A DNA stretch of 64,000 nucleotides from Clostridia bacterium (GTDB taxonomy: Bacteria > Bacillota > Clostridia > Christensenellales > Aristaeellaceae), in contig JAFSKN010000045.1 in assembly GCA_017448975.1 (NCBI GenBank), positions 1 to 64,000 on the forward strand. The letters run 5' to 3'. Both the position numbers and the translations under genes were made by a program. A model generated the notes under the pieces. It was not told the origin of the DNA. It saw only the letters and a list, made by a program, of their open reading frames with translations, and ran no database searches. Numbering within the stretch: the stretch's first letter is position 1; the number at the start of each line of letters is the position of its first letter. Below are positions 53,396 through 62,520 of the stretch, in pieces.

Positions 53396-54301
53396 CTATT
53401 CCCTCCCGATTTCTTCCACTGTGTAACCCGCCCGGGCCAGCTTCTCCGCCAATCCGTTTTCGCCGATGATATGGAACGCGCCGATGGCGATCAGCGCCGT
53501 TTTTCCGCTGTGCAGATACGAGACAGCCTGTTCTTCAAAGCCGTCGTTGCGGCTGTCGATCAAAGCGTCGCTGTATTCCGCGTAAGCGTCGCTCAATTCC
53601 GCCTCTCCCTCCGTGGACGCCTCCAGCAAGGTGCGCAGGGCCGCTTCGTCCCCCCGCCGCCAGGCCTCAAACAGCATCAGCAGCCCCTGGGCGGATTCCT
53701 CGGGGTAGGTCAGCATGGCCTGCACCTCGCAATCGATCACGCTTTCGGGAATGGCGAGCAGGGTGGCCATCTGGGCTTCCAGGGTCTCCAGCTCGTCGAT
53801 CTGTTTCCCGTCCCTGTGGGCCTGTTTCAGCAGTCCGTAATCCACTCCCTTCGTGGCGTCCAGCCCCGCTTTTTCAATGATGTAATTCTCCGCCAGGGAA
53901 TACCACATGGCGGGCTTCATGCGCTGCAACGCGATTTCCGGCATGCCGAAGCTTTCCGCGCCCAAGGCGTAGGTTTCCGGGGAGAGATGATTTTTGACAT
54001 TGTCCTGCAAGCCATACATAAGGCCAAAGGCAGTTTTCATCGTACTGAACAGATTGCCGCCGTAGGCGTACAGGTCCAGCTCCACCGCGACGATTTCGGC
54101 GTTTTGGTATGCCTCCTCCACCGCGCCGCCCAAGGGGTACATCTCGTCGTTGCCCACATGGATGGTGCCCAGCAGATACAGCGTATGCCCCTCCCCGTCC
54201 GTGACCCGGTACACCAGGGGCGTGCTTTCGGCCCCCGCCGCGTAGGGCTGCAGGAGCAGCACGGCGGCGATCAAGCCGGTCAATAATCTTTTTTTCATCA
54301 T
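53396..54301 (-). CDS. TraB/GumN family secreted protein
   Basis: 301 residues with a signal peptide (1-~24, AAGA-EST). TraB/GumN (TIKI-like) motifs: LYLLGTIHVGNDEMYPL near 41-57, AEIVAVELDLY, and ALIAIGAFHIIGENGLAEKL near 269-288, giving the two GxxH/GAFH sites. Relatives are metal-dependent peptidases or are of unknown role in bacteria. The start overlaps the permease stop by four bases. Confidence 0.9.
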   Translation of the reverse strand: MMKKRLLTGLIAAVLLLQPYAAGAESTPLVYRVTDGEGHTLYLLGTIHVGNDEMYPLGGAVEEAYQNAEIVAVELDLYAYGGNLFSTMKTAFGLMYGLQDNVKNHLSPETYALGAESFGMPEIALQRMKPAMWYSLAENYIIEKAGLDATKGVDYGLLKQAHRDGKQIDELETLEAQMATLLAIPESVIDCEVQAMLTYPEESAQGLLMLFEAWRRGDEAALRTLLEASTEGEAELSDAYAEYSDALIDSRNDGFEEQAVSYLHSGKTALIAIGAFHIIGENGLAEKLARAGYTVEEIGRE

Positions 54302-55122
54302 ACCTCCATCCGTTCCTCCGCGGGCCGCTTCCGTCCGGCAATCGCCAGCAGGATCAGCGCCGCCAGAATAGGCAAGGCGGTCTGCACGCTTTCCGGCGCG
54401 CCGAACCATGCCGCCGCGCCGTACAGCAGCGTCAGCAGCAGCGCCAAACCGAAAGCCCGGAAGGGACCGTACTTTCCCGCCCAGGCGAGGGCCAGGGCCG
54501 CGTAGCCCAGGCCGCCCACGCCCCAGGCCATGCGCCAGCCGCCGCCCAGGGAAAGCAGGGCGGAAAGCCCTCCGATACCGCCTAAAAAACCGGCCAGCAG
54601 CAAACCAAACCCGCGCACGACTCGGACGCGCAAGCCCATTCTTTCCGGCGCGGGGCTTTGGCCGCACAGGCGCAGACGCAGGCCAAAGCAGGTGTGATGC
54701 ACAAGCAGCCATACGATCAGCAGCGCAGCCATGGCTACGGGCAGGAACACCGTCACGTTTTCCCCGGCGATTTCCAGCCAATAGCCTTTCCGGGTGTAGC
54801 TGACGCCGCCGATAATCTGCGCGGCGATCATGGCACCGGAGGCGGCGAAGCCGTTGAAGGCGATTCCCGCCAGGACCTGATTGCGTCGATACCGCAGGAG
54901 CGGCAGACCCCACAGCAGCGCCGCCGCGGCGCCCGCGCCTCCCGCCGCCAGCAGGGAAACCCCTGCGGGTTCGTGGGAAAGCAGCACGCCGGTGAGGCCG
55001 CCCGTCAGCATGACGCCCTCCAGAGCGTAAAGCGATCTGCCGCCGCGCCCGGCAATGGCGGCCGCCAAAGCGCCCAGCAGCAAGGCCGCGAAAAACAGTG
55101 AAAGAGAAGCGGTAAAGGTCAT
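54298..55122 (-). CDS. ABC transporter permease, BMP/nucleoside type (second permease)
   Basis: 274 residues with eight or nine hydrophobic helices, related to the permease at 61556: VMLTGGLTGVLLSH and the loop RRNQVLAGIAFNGFAASG correspond to EGMMTAGAFTG and ADQTIAGTAINM there. FGLRLRLCGQSPAPERMGLRV matches FGLRLRACGEHPQACETLGI. Sequence identity is low and Ala/Gly/Leu content is very high. It is the last transporter gene of the degenerate set; ATGA overlaps occur on both sides. Confidence 0.82.
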   Translation of the reverse strand: MTFTASLSLFFAALLLGALAAAIAGRGGRSLYALEGVMLTGGLTGVLLSHEPAGVSLLAAGGAGAAAALLWGLPLLRYRRNQVLAGIAFNGFAASGAMIAAQIIGGVSYTRKGYWLEIAGENVTVFLPVAMAALLIVWLLVHHTCFGLRLRLCGQSPAPERMGLRVRVVRGFGLLLAGFLGGIGGLSALLSLGGGWRMAWGVGGLGYAALALAWAGKYGPFRAFGLALLLTLLYGAAAWFGAPESVQTALPILAALILLAIAGRKRPAEERMEV

Positions 55123-56108
55123 GCTTTCCGTCCCCCTTTCCCGGGCCCCAGAGCAAAGGCGGCGCAGCAATACAGGATCAGCGCCAGGATCGCTTCGCCC
55201 ATTTCGGGGGAAAACACCGCGCCGTTCATGGTTCCCGCCCCCAAGGACAGGTATTTCACCGCCACGGCGGCGGCAACGGCCCCCAGGGGGTGTCCCCCGG
55301 CCAGCGCGGCGGCGGCCAGACCGTGCAGCCCCGGGCCGGTCAAGGCCAGGGACAGATCCGGCAATTGATTCGCGCCGCCCAGCAGGTAATCCAGGCCCCC
55401 CGCAGCGCCGCCCAGCAGCCCGGACAGGCACAGGGCCCAGAACGCGGTTTTCCCCGTATCCACACCTGCGTACCGGGCCGTTTTTTCCGATACGCCCAGC
55501 ACGCGGAGATCCAGCCCAGGCACGGTGAATTTGACGCCCAACCAGATCAGCAGCGCCAGCACCCCCGCGATCGCCAGCGCGGGGATGAACAAATCTGTCT
55601 CCGCAGGCTGTTCCCAGGCGATCATGGTTGAAGCCGCCTGCAAAACGTAAATCGCCAGCCAGGCGGTGAGCGCCGTGCCCAAGGCTTCCCGGAGGCGCAG
55701 CTTCACTTTCAGCAGGCCCGGCACGGATCCCCACAGGCCCCCGGCCAGGGCGGATACGGCCAGGCAGGCGTACCAGGGCAAGCCCGCCAAAGACGCGCAC
55801 AGCATGGCGGCGGCAGCGCCCAAGGCATGCAGGCCAGCGCCGCCCACTTGCACTATGCCCCCCTGCCAAGCCAGAGAAATGCCCAAAGACAGCACCGCGT
55901 CAGGGGCGGCCCTGCCCAGCAGCGCAAGGGGGCCTTCCCGCCAGCCGCCGGTGAACAAAGGCAGCAGCCCTTCCCGCCAAACGGTTTCCCACCGGTTTTC
56001 CCCCAGGGTCAGCCAGGCGGCGGCGATCATCACCGCCGCGCCAAGGAGCAGCCCCAAGCACAGGCACAGCAGGGAGCGGCCAAACGAACGGAAGCCCTTA
56101 TTCTTCAT
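55119..56108 (-). CDS. ABC transporter permease, BMP/nucleoside type (first permease)
   Basis: 329 residues with eight to ten hydrophobic helices. A long first helix and a periplasmic segment (~30-65) precede the permease core: GGIVQVGGAGLHALGAAAAM (compare FNIGAEGQFVVG in the canonical gene at 60444), then LKVKLRLREALGTALTAWLAIYV and VLGVSEKTARYAGVDTGKTAF. It overlaps the upstream ATPase gene by 11 bases. Confidence 0.82.
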   Translation of the reverse strand: MKNKGFRSFGRSLLCLCLGLLLGAAVMIAAAWLTLGENRWETVWREGLLPLFTGGWREGPLALLGRAAPDAVLSLGISLAWQGGIVQVGGAGLHALGAAAAMLCASLAGLPWYACLAVSALAGGLWGSVPGLLKVKLRLREALGTALTAWLAIYVLQAASTMIAWEQPAETDLFIPALAIAGVLALLIWLGVKFTVPGLDLRVLGVSEKTARYAGVDTGKTAFWALCLSGLLGGAAGGLDYLLGGANQLPDLSLALTGPGLHGLAAAALAGGHPLGAVAAAVAVKYLSLGAGTMNGAVFSPEMGEAILALILYCCAAFALGPGKGGRKA

Positions 56109-57507
56109 CGAAGCGCTCCTCTCCGCCCTGCCGCCGTCCGGTCATATACAGGCCCAATTCCTTTTCCGTCGTCACGGCGGGATCAAACGCGCCGGTGATT
56201 TCCCCCCGGTACAGGGTCAGCACCCGGTCCCCCGCCAGCAGCGCTTCCCGGGCGTCCGAGGTGAGCAGTACCACGGCCCGCCTTTCGTCCCGCAGGGTGA
56301 TCAGCCGGTTCCAGATATCACGGGCCGCCGCTTCCCCAAGGCCTTTTGTGGGGTCCAGCACCGCCAGCGCGTGGAAGTTGCCGTCCGTTTCCCTGGTCAG
56401 GGCGCAGCGCCGCCTGTTTTCAGCGGACGTTTCCTCTCCCGGCTGAATGTTCAGCCAGGTCAGCACGTCCCCGGCATACCGGCCCATTTCGCCCTTGCGC
56501 AGAAATCCGCTTTCCTGATACGCCGGTTCCCTGTACCGGCGCAGGGCCATGCTTTCCCGCACGGAAACGCTTTCCAGGGGAAAGCCGCAATCCCTGTCCG
56601 TCCCCGGCATGCAGGCGACGCCCGCACGCACGCGCTCCCGGACGGAGTAATCGTTGATTTCCCGCCCGTTCAGCCGCAACCGCCCCTCTTTCGGGGTCAG
56701 CGTTCCGGTCAATATGTCCAGCAGCGCCTGTTTGCCGCTGCCGGGCAGGCCCGCGATGGCTAAAATCTCCCCCGTTCGGGCTTCAAAGGAAACGTCCTTT
56801 AAACCGTTGCCCGTTAAATTCCTGGCTTCCAGCACCACGCTGCCCACGGCGATATCCAGCCTGCCAGGCGGCGTATCGTCCGGTTCCGGAGAGAGGGCGT
56901 CATAAGCGTCCGCCAGCGCGGCGGCGCCGGTGCGGCAGGTGAGCAGCAGCACGGTTTTGCCCTGCTGGCAGGCTTTGCGCAGCCCCGCCGACAGTTGTTC
57001 CAATTCCAGAAGCGTCAGGGCCGCTTCCGGCTGACAAAGTACGAGGATTTCACTGTTTCGCAGCAGGGCCAGCAGGATTTCGCCCCGATAGCGGTCCCCG
57101 GCGGAAAGCGCTCCGGCCGGCGCAGTCCAATCCGCAGAAAAACCATAGGCCGCGCAAAGGGCTTCCGCCTTTTCCCGGGCCTTTTTCTTTCCGCACAGCA
57201 TGCCGGGCAGCAGGCGGATATGATCCGTCAGGCTCAAATCCCCGGCCAAAGCGCCCTCCGGCGTCACCACGGCCACGCCCTTTTTCAGCGCGGCCCTGGG
57301 CGAACGCGGAAAATAGGGCTGCCCGTGAAGCGTATATTCCGCTTCCCCCGTACAGGAAAAGCCCACCAGCTCTGCCGAAAGCAGCGCGCAAAGGGACGGC
57401 TCTGCCAGCGCGGCGCGGAATTCTCCCGTCCGCACCTTCAGCAGACCTTCTCCGTTCCCGACCGTGGGAATATGCTCGATTTCAAGGGCGTAATCTGTCA
57501 TGGGCAA
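56098..57507 (-). CDS. Degenerate tandem ABC ATPase, BMP/nucleoside type
   Basis: 469 residues, shorter than the 512 of its canonical counterpart at 58909. The N-terminal half has no Walker A (VRTGEFRAALAEPSLCALLS) and its Walker B reads LVLCQPEAALT in place of a DEPT motif, though ALSAGDRYRGEIL keeps a signature-like shape. The C-terminal half keeps Walker A (GLPGSGKQALL), but the signature LSGGNQQK is gone (TSAENRRRCAL), leaving LAVLDPTKGLGEAA. ATP hydrolysis may be impaired or may use a mixed site. It starts at a TTG with AAGGA six bases upstream; ATG at 57501 is the alternative. No binding-protein gene is in this unit. Confidence 0.83.
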   Translation of the reverse strand: MPMTDYALEIEHIPTVGNGEGLLKVRTGEFRAALAEPSLCALLSAELVGFSCTGEAEYTLHGQPYFPRSPRAALKKGVAVVTPEGALAGDLSLTDHIRLLPGMLCGKKKAREKAEALCAAYGFSADWTAPAGALSAGDRYRGEILLALLRNSEILVLCQPEAALTLLELEQLSAGLRKACQQGKTVLLLTCRTGAAALADAYDALSPEPDDTPPGRLDIAVGSVVLEARNLTGNGLKDVSFEARTGEILAIAGLPGSGKQALLDILTGTLTPKEGRLRLNGREINDYSVRERVRAGVACMPGTDRDCGFPLESVSVRESMALRRYREPAYQESGFLRKGEMGRYAGDVLTWLNIQPGEETSAENRRRCALTRETDGNFHALAVLDPTKGLGEAAARDIWNRLITLRDERRAVVLLTSDAREALLAGDRVLTLYRGEITGAFDPAVTTEKELGLYMTGRRQGGEERFDEE

Positions 57508-57563
57508 AGCGTTTCCTTCTCCGTTCCCGATTCGCCGCGCGTTGCTTCGCGGTTTTCGCTTTC

Positions 57564-57592
57564 ATTATAAGGGAAACGGGAACGCTTGTCCA
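57564..57592 (-). promoter_or_regulatory. Promoter of the degenerate ABC/TraB/galT operon
   Basis: Minus strand TGGACA (57587-57592), 17-bp spacer, TATAAT (57564-57569), 57 bp before the TTG start. Genes down to 49986 follow with gaps of 22 bp or less or overlaps. Confidence 0.65.
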
Positions 57593-57671
57593 GCAGGAAA
57601 ATCTGCCGCCGGGCCTTATGTAACAAATTGGAAGCGAAGCGTCCTTTCGCTCAAATTCTTTTTCAATCGCC

Positions 57672-57701
57672 TTGATTTTTGCCCTTGTACCATGCTATAA
57701 T
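57672..57701 (+). promoter_or_regulatory. Promoter of the canonical BMP-type transporter
   Basis: TTGATT (57672-57677), 18-bp spacer, TATAAT (57696-57701) with an extended TGC before it; 58 bp before the ATG of the binding protein. Confidence 0.65.
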
Positions 57702-57759
57702 ATAGGCACAGAGAGACACGATCCATCGTGCCCTGAAAAAAGAAACGGAGGCAAAAACA

Positions 57760-58764
57760 ATGAAAAAGCTTCTCTCCATCGTTCTGGCGCTGTGTCTTGC
57801 GCTGGCCCTGGCCGCTCCCGCCATGGCGGACGGCACCGTGAAAATCGGCATGGTGACCGACGTTGGCGGCATCAACGACAACTCCTTCAACCAGTTCGCG
57901 TGGGCCGGGCTTCAGGAACTGGCCGCGGAAGACCCCACCTTCGTGGTGAACTATCTTGAAAGCAAGACCGACGCCGACTATCAGACCAACATCAACACCT
58001 TCATTGATGAAGAATATGATCTGATCATCTGCGTTGGCTACATGCTGGCCGATGCCACCCGCGACGCCGCTCTGGACAATCCCGAGCAGAAATTCGCCAT
58101 CGTGGACGACGCTTCCAACGCCGACCTGGAGAACGTTGCTTGCCTGACCTTCGCTCAGGAACAGTGCTCCTACCTGGTGGGCCTGGTGGCTGGCTACATG
58201 ACCCAGAGCAAGACCGTGGGCTATGTGCAGGGCATGGTGTCCGATTCCATGAACCTGTTCGGCGTCGGTTTCATCAGCGGCGTGCTGGAAGCCTGCCCCG
58301 ATGCTGCCGTGCTGCAGTACAACGCCAACAACTTCGGTGACATCGCCGGCGGCGCCACCGCTGCCAAGGACATGATCACCAAGGGCGCGGACGTGATCTA
58401 TCAGGCTGCCGGCGGCACCGGTATCGGCGTGCTGAACACCTGCGAAGAAGAAAAGATCTGGGGCATCGGCGTGGATGCTGACCAGGCCGCCGTGCTGGGC
58501 CTGAACTACGTGCTCTGCTCCGCCCTGAAGAACACCGGCGCGGGCTGCGTATCCATCGCCAAGGCTGTCAAGGCCGGTGAATTTGCCGGCGGCGTGCATC
58601 ACTACACCCTGAGCGACGGCGCTATCGACATCGCCACCACAGGCGACCATATCCCCGCCGAAGTGCTGGAGAAGGTGGAAGCCGCCAAGGCCGCCATCAT
58701 CGCCGGTGAAATGACCGTTCCCACTTCCGTGGACGATTGCCCCCTCTTCACCCTGGACGACTGA
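57760..58764 (+). CDS. BMP-family nucleoside-type substrate-binding protein
   Basis: 334 residues. The signal peptide (1-~23, APAMA-DG) is type I, with no lipobox; the mature protein has the BMP/PnrA pattern: KIGMVTDVGGINDNSFNQFA, EEYDLIICVGYMLADAT, QEQCSYLVGLVAGYMT, ADVIYQAAGGTGIGVL and WGIGVDADQA. It should bind purine nucleosides and deliver them to the permeases at 60444 and 61556. AACGGAGG precedes the ATG. Its codon use is strongly biased to C/G-ending codons with few rare ones, which suggests high expression. A terminator follows, so the binding protein can be made in excess of the other subunits. Confidence 0.93.
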   Translation: MKKLLSIVLALCLALALAAPAMADGTVKIGMVTDVGGINDNSFNQFAWAGLQELAAEDPTFVVNYLESKTDADYQTNINTFIDEEYDLIICVGYMLADATRDAALDNPEQKFAIVDDASNADLENVACLTFAQEQCSYLVGLVAGYMTQSKTVGYVQGMVSDSMNLFGVGFISGVLEACPDAAVLQYNANNFGDIAGGATAAKDMITKGADVIYQAAGGTGIGVLNTCEEEKIWGIGVDADQAAVLGLNYVLCSALKNTGAGCVSIAKAVKAGEFAGGVHHYTLSDGAIDIATTGDHIPAEVLEKVEAAKAAIIAGEMTVPTSVDDCPLFTLDD

Positions 58765-58778
58765 TACGCTTATTCCCT

Positions 58779-58806
58779 CAAGGCTGCTTTCGGGCAGCCT
58801 TTTTTG
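58779..58806 (+). terminator. Terminator after the binding-protein gene
   Basis: AAGGCTGC / GCAGCCTT stem around TTTCGG, followed by TTTTTTG. Partial read-through or the promoter at 58830 would serve the ATPase. Confidence 0.75.
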
Positions 58807-58829
58807 TTGCCAACCGGCAGAAAAAACAG

Positions 58830-58858
58830 TGGCAAAATTCGCGCGGATATGCTACAAT
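58830..58858 (+). promoter_or_regulatory. Possible second promoter before the ATPase gene
   Basis: TGGCAA (58830-58835), 17-bp spacer, TACAAT (58853-58858) with an extended TGC. Confidence 0.45.
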
Positions 58859-58908
58859 GGATAAAACGCATACGAGACCCGATCCACACATACAGGGAGG
58901 CGATTCAT

Positions 58909-60447
58909 TTGTCGAAAGAACATGTGGACATGAAGACGCCCGTCATCGAAATGCGCAACATCGTGAAAAAATTCGGCGATTTTGTGGCGAACGACGGCAT
59001 CAACCTGACCGTCCACAAGGGGGAAATCCACGCGATCTTGGGGGAAAACGGCGCGGGCAAATCCACGCTGATGAACCAGCTGTACGGATTGCTCAAGCCA
59101 ACCTCCGGCGACATTCTGGTGAACGGCAAAAAAATTGAAATGAACACGCCCAGGGACGCCATCGAGGCGGGCATCGGCATGGTGCACCAGCACTTCATGC
59201 TGGTGCAGCCCTTCACGGTGACGGAAAACATCGTGCTGGGCACCGAGCCCCGCAAGGGCATTTCCCTGGATATGCCCACGGCGCGGAAAAACGTGGTGGA
59301 GATTTCCGAGCGCTATGGCCTGTCCATCGACCCGGACGCCAAAATCGAGGACATCTCCGTGGGCATGCAGCAGCGCGTGGAGATCCTGAAAGCCCTCTAC
59401 CGCGGCGCGGATATCCTGATCTTAGACGAGCCCACCTCCTCCCTGACGCCTCAGGAGATCGTGGAGCTGATCCAGATCATGCATAACCTGACCGCCGACG
59501 GAAAATCCATCATCCTGATCACCCACAAGCTCAAGGAAATCAAGGAATCCGCCGATTTCTGCACCATCATCCGCATGGGCAAATACATCGACACCGTGGA
59601 CGTGGACACCGTGGACGAAAACGACCTGGCCAGCATGATGGTGGGCCGCAAGGTGACCTTCAAGGTGGATAAGCCGGAACAGGAGCCCGGCAAGGTGGTG
59701 CTGGACGTGAAGGATCTGCACGGCGTGGACTACCGCGGCGTGGAAATCTTAAAGGGCCTGAACCTGCAGGTGCACGCGGGCGAGATCGTGGGCATCGCGG
59801 GCATCGACGGCAACGGCCAGACGGAGCTGGTGGAGATCATTACAGGTCTTCGCAAGGGCACCAGCGGCGATGCTACGGTGAACGGCGTGAGCGTTTTCAA
59901 CAAGTCTCCCCGGTTCGGCTTCCTCCACGGCGTTTCCAGCATTCCCGCCGACCGGCAGAAGCACGGTCTGGTGCTGGATTTCTCCATCGAGGATAACCTG
60001 ATCTTGCAGAATTACGGTTCCCATCCCTTCTCCAAATCCAACATCCTCAAACGGGAGCCCATTTTTAAGCACGCCACCCAATCCATTGAAAGCTATGATA
60101 TCCGCCCCAAGAACAGCGAAAAGCGCCCGGCGGGCACCCTGTCCGGCGGCAACCAGCAGAAGGTGATCATCGCCCGGGAGGTGCAGAACGACAAGGACCT
60201 GCTCATCGCCGTGAACCCCACCCGCGGCCTGGACGTGGGCGCCATCGAATATGTGCACAAGTACATCGTGGAGCAGCGCAACCGGGGCAAGGCCGTGCTG
60301 CTGGTCTCCTTTGAGTTGGACGAGATCATGAGCTTGTCCGACGTGATCGACGTGATTTTCGACGGCAGGATCGTCAGCTCCATCCCGGGCGGCGAGGCCA
60401 ACGAAAACGATCTGGGCCTCATGATGGCGGGAGGTAAGAAGGCATGA
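58909..60447 (+). CDS. ABC transporter ATPase, BMP/nucleoside type (tandem NBDs)
   Basis: 512 residues with two NBDs. The first (~8-240) is canonical: ILGENGAGKSTLMNQLYG, signature ISVGMQQRVEILKAL, Walker B ILILDEPTSSLT. The second (~260-505) has the known variant pattern of this family: GIAGIDGNGQTELVEIITG, LSGGNQQKVIIAREV, LIAVNPTRGLDVGA. It energises nucleoside uptake. The start is a TTG with GGGAGG eight bases upstream; ATG at 58930 would drop seven residues. Confidence 0.93.
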   Translation: MSKEHVDMKTPVIEMRNIVKKFGDFVANDGINLTVHKGEIHAILGENGAGKSTLMNQLYGLLKPTSGDILVNGKKIEMNTPRDAIEAGIGMVHQHFMLVQPFTVTENIVLGTEPRKGISLDMPTARKNVVEISERYGLSIDPDAKIEDISVGMQQRVEILKALYRGADILILDEPTSSLTPQEIVELIQIMHNLTADGKSIILITHKLKEIKESADFCTIIRMGKYIDTVDVDTVDENDLASMMVGRKVTFKVDKPEQEPGKVVLDVKDLHGVDYRGVEILKGLNLQVHAGEIVGIAGIDGNGQTELVEIITGLRKGTSGDATVNGVSVFNKSPRFGFLHGVSSIPADRQKHGLVLDFSIEDNLILQNYGSHPFSKSNILKREPIFKHATQSIESYDIRPKNSEKRPAGTLSGGNQQKVIIAREVQNDKDLLIAVNPTRGLDVGAIEYVHKYIVEQRNRGKAVLLVSFELDEIMSLSDVIDVIFDGRIVSSIPGGEANENDLGLMMAGGKKA

Positions 60448-61559
60448 AAACCAAAAAAGGACTGATGGATTTCCTGTCGGAAAACACGTTCATCCACATC
60501 CTGTTCTCCATCATTTTGGGCTTTGTGGTGGGCGCGGCTTTCCTGGCGGTGATGGGGCTGAGCGTAGGCGCGGCCTACGGGAAGCTGATCGATAGCGTGA
60601 CCAGCTTAAAGGGCTTTTCCTACGTGGTGGTTTACTCCGTTCCCTACATCGTCACCGGCCTTTCCGTGGCCTTCTCCTTTAAGACCGGCGTGTTCAACAT
60701 CGGCGCGGAGGGCCAGTTCGTGGTGGGCTCCATGGCGGCTGCCGTGGTGAGCATCCTGCTGCCCGATCTGCCCAAGCCTGTGCTGATCCCCTTGTGCTTC
60801 CTGACCGCCATGGCCGCTGGCGCGCTGTGGGGCAGCATCGTAGCCATGCTCAAGGTCAAGTGGGGCATCAACGAAGTGCTCAGCATGATCATGTTCAATT
60901 GGATCGCTTTCTACCTGTCCAACTTCATCGCAGGCATCCCCGCCATCCATAACACCGGTTCGGCGGAAGCCACCAAGAACATTTCGGAAAACGCCAGCCT
61001 GAAGCTTTCCAAGGAATTCATCAAATCCGCAGGCTTGGCCACCACCGCCAACTGGGGCATCCTGGTAGCCATCGCGGTGATGCTGATCGTGTGGTTCATT
61101 ATCGAAAAGACCACCCTGGGCTATGAGCTCAAGGCCGTGGGCTCCAACCGCTACGCGGCGGAATACGGCGGCATCAACGTGGGCGGCTCCATCCTGACGG
61201 CGCTGGCTATCTCCGGCGCACTGGGCGGCCTGGCCGGAGCCCTGCAGCTCATGGGCATGGGCCAGCGCATCAGCATCTTCTCCTCCCAGGAGGGCTTCGG
61301 CTTCGCCGGCATCGTGGTGGCGCTGATCGGCTGCTCCAATCCCTTCGGCGTGTTCATCGCGGGCCTGTTCTACGGCGCGCTGATTTACGGCGGCAGCAAG
61401 CTGAACCTGGTGGGCGCGCCCACCCAGCTCATCAGCGTGATCGTGGGCACGGTGGTGTTCTTCATCGCCATTTCCGTGATCTTCCGTTACCTGAAATATC
61501 TGAAGAAGACCCCTAAAGCCCCGGCGGCTGGCAGCGGAAAGGAGGCGGCTAAAAAATGA
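60444..61559 (+). CDS. ABC transporter permease, BMP/nucleoside type (first permease)
   Basis: 371 residues with nine or ten helices. Landmarks: VTGLSVAFSFKTGVFNIGAEGQF, LKVKWGINEVLSMIMFNWIAFYL, ELKAVGSNRYAAEYGGI and GFAGIVVALIGCSNPFGVF, typical of NupP/YufP-like permeases. The C-terminus ends in a Lys/Ala-rich tail. It overlaps the ATPase gene by four bases and the next permease by four. Confidence 0.92.
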   Translation: MKTKKGLMDFLSENTFIHILFSIILGFVVGAAFLAVMGLSVGAAYGKLIDSVTSLKGFSYVVVYSVPYIVTGLSVAFSFKTGVFNIGAEGQFVVGSMAAAVVSILLPDLPKPVLIPLCFLTAMAAGALWGSIVAMLKVKWGINEVLSMIMFNWIAFYLSNFIAGIPAIHNTGSAEATKNISENASLKLSKEFIKSAGLATTANWGILVAIAVMLIVWFIIEKTTLGYELKAVGSNRYAAEYGGINVGGSILTALAISGALGGLAGALQLMGMGQRISIFSSQEGFGFAGIVVALIGCSNPFGVFIAGLFYGALIYGGSKLNLVGAPTQLISVIVGTVVFFIAISVIFRYLKYLKKTPKAPAAGSGKEAAKK

Positions 61560-62503
61560 CGGACATTATCAACAGCATCGGTATCATCCTGTACGCGACC
61601 CTGGTATATATGACGCCCCTGCTCTACGCCAGCTTGGGAAGCTGCTTCTCCGAAGTATCCGGCGTGGTGAATATCGGTATTGAAGGCATGATGACCGCCG
61701 GCGCTTTCACCGGCACGGTGGTGGCCTACTTTACCGGCAATCCCTGGATCGGCTTCCTGTGCGGCGGTCTGGCGGGCGCGTTCTTCGGCATGCTGCACGC
61801 CACCGCCACCGTGAAATTGGGCGCGGATCAGACCATCGCCGGTACGGCCATCAACATGCTCGGCCCCGGCATCGTGATCATGATCGCCAAGGTGCTGTTC
61901 AATTCCACCGACACCCCGGCCCTCAAGCAGGGCGTGCAGACCATTCCCAAGCTGTTTTCGGGCCTGTTCGACACCACTACCGTGTTCGGCCGGTTCATGG
62001 ACAATGTGTTCGCCACCTACGCCTCCACCTATCTGGTGTTCATCGCTGCCATCGTGGTGTGGTTCATCTTCTATAAGACCCGCTTCGGCCTGCGCCTGCG
62101 CGCCTGCGGCGAGCATCCCCAGGCCTGCGAGACCCTGGGCATCAACGTGATCGCAATGCGCTTTGCCTGCGTGTGCATTTCCGGCTTCCTGGCGGGCCTC
62201 GGCGGCGCGTGCGTCACCATGACCATTTCCACCCAGTTCCGCCCCATCTCCATCGTGGGCCAGGGCTTCATCGCCATCGCGGCCGTCATCTTCGGCAAGT
62301 TCCGCCCCCAGGGCGCGCTGCTGGGCTGCCTGCTGTTCGGTTTCTGCTCCGGCCTCAAGGTGGTGCTGGGCGGCTCCTCGGGCTTCAACATGCAGTTGAT
62401 TTCCATGATCCCCTACGTGGTCACAGTGATCGTGCTGATCCTGTTCGTGGGCAAATCCCACGTGCCCTCCGCCAACGGCAAGCCCTATATCAAGAGCAAA
62501 TAA
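61556..62503 (+). CDS. ABC transporter permease, BMP/nucleoside type (second permease)
   Basis: 315 residues with eight helices, NupQ/YufQ-like: LGSCFSEVSGVVNIGIEGMM near the start, LGADQTIAGTAINMLGPGIV, FGLRLRACGEHPQACETLGI and GQGFIAIAAVIFGKFRPQGAL. It completes the importer. A GGCCGGCC stem terminator follows within 20 bases. Confidence 0.92.
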   Translation: MTDIINSIGIILYATLVYMTPLLYASLGSCFSEVSGVVNIGIEGMMTAGAFTGTVVAYFTGNPWIGFLCGGLAGAFFGMLHATATVKLGADQTIAGTAINMLGPGIVIMIAKVLFNSTDTPALKQGVQTIPKLFSGLFDTTTVFGRFMDNVFATYASTYLVFIAAIVVWFIFYKTRFGLRLRACGEHPQACETLGINVIAMRFACVCISGFLAGLGGACVTMTISTQFRPISIVGQGFIAIAAVIFGKFRPQGALLGCLLFGFCSGLKVVLGGSSGFNMQLISMIPYVVTVIVLILFVGKSHVPSANGKPYIKSK

Positions 62504-62520
62504 CCCGATTCGCGCAGCGG

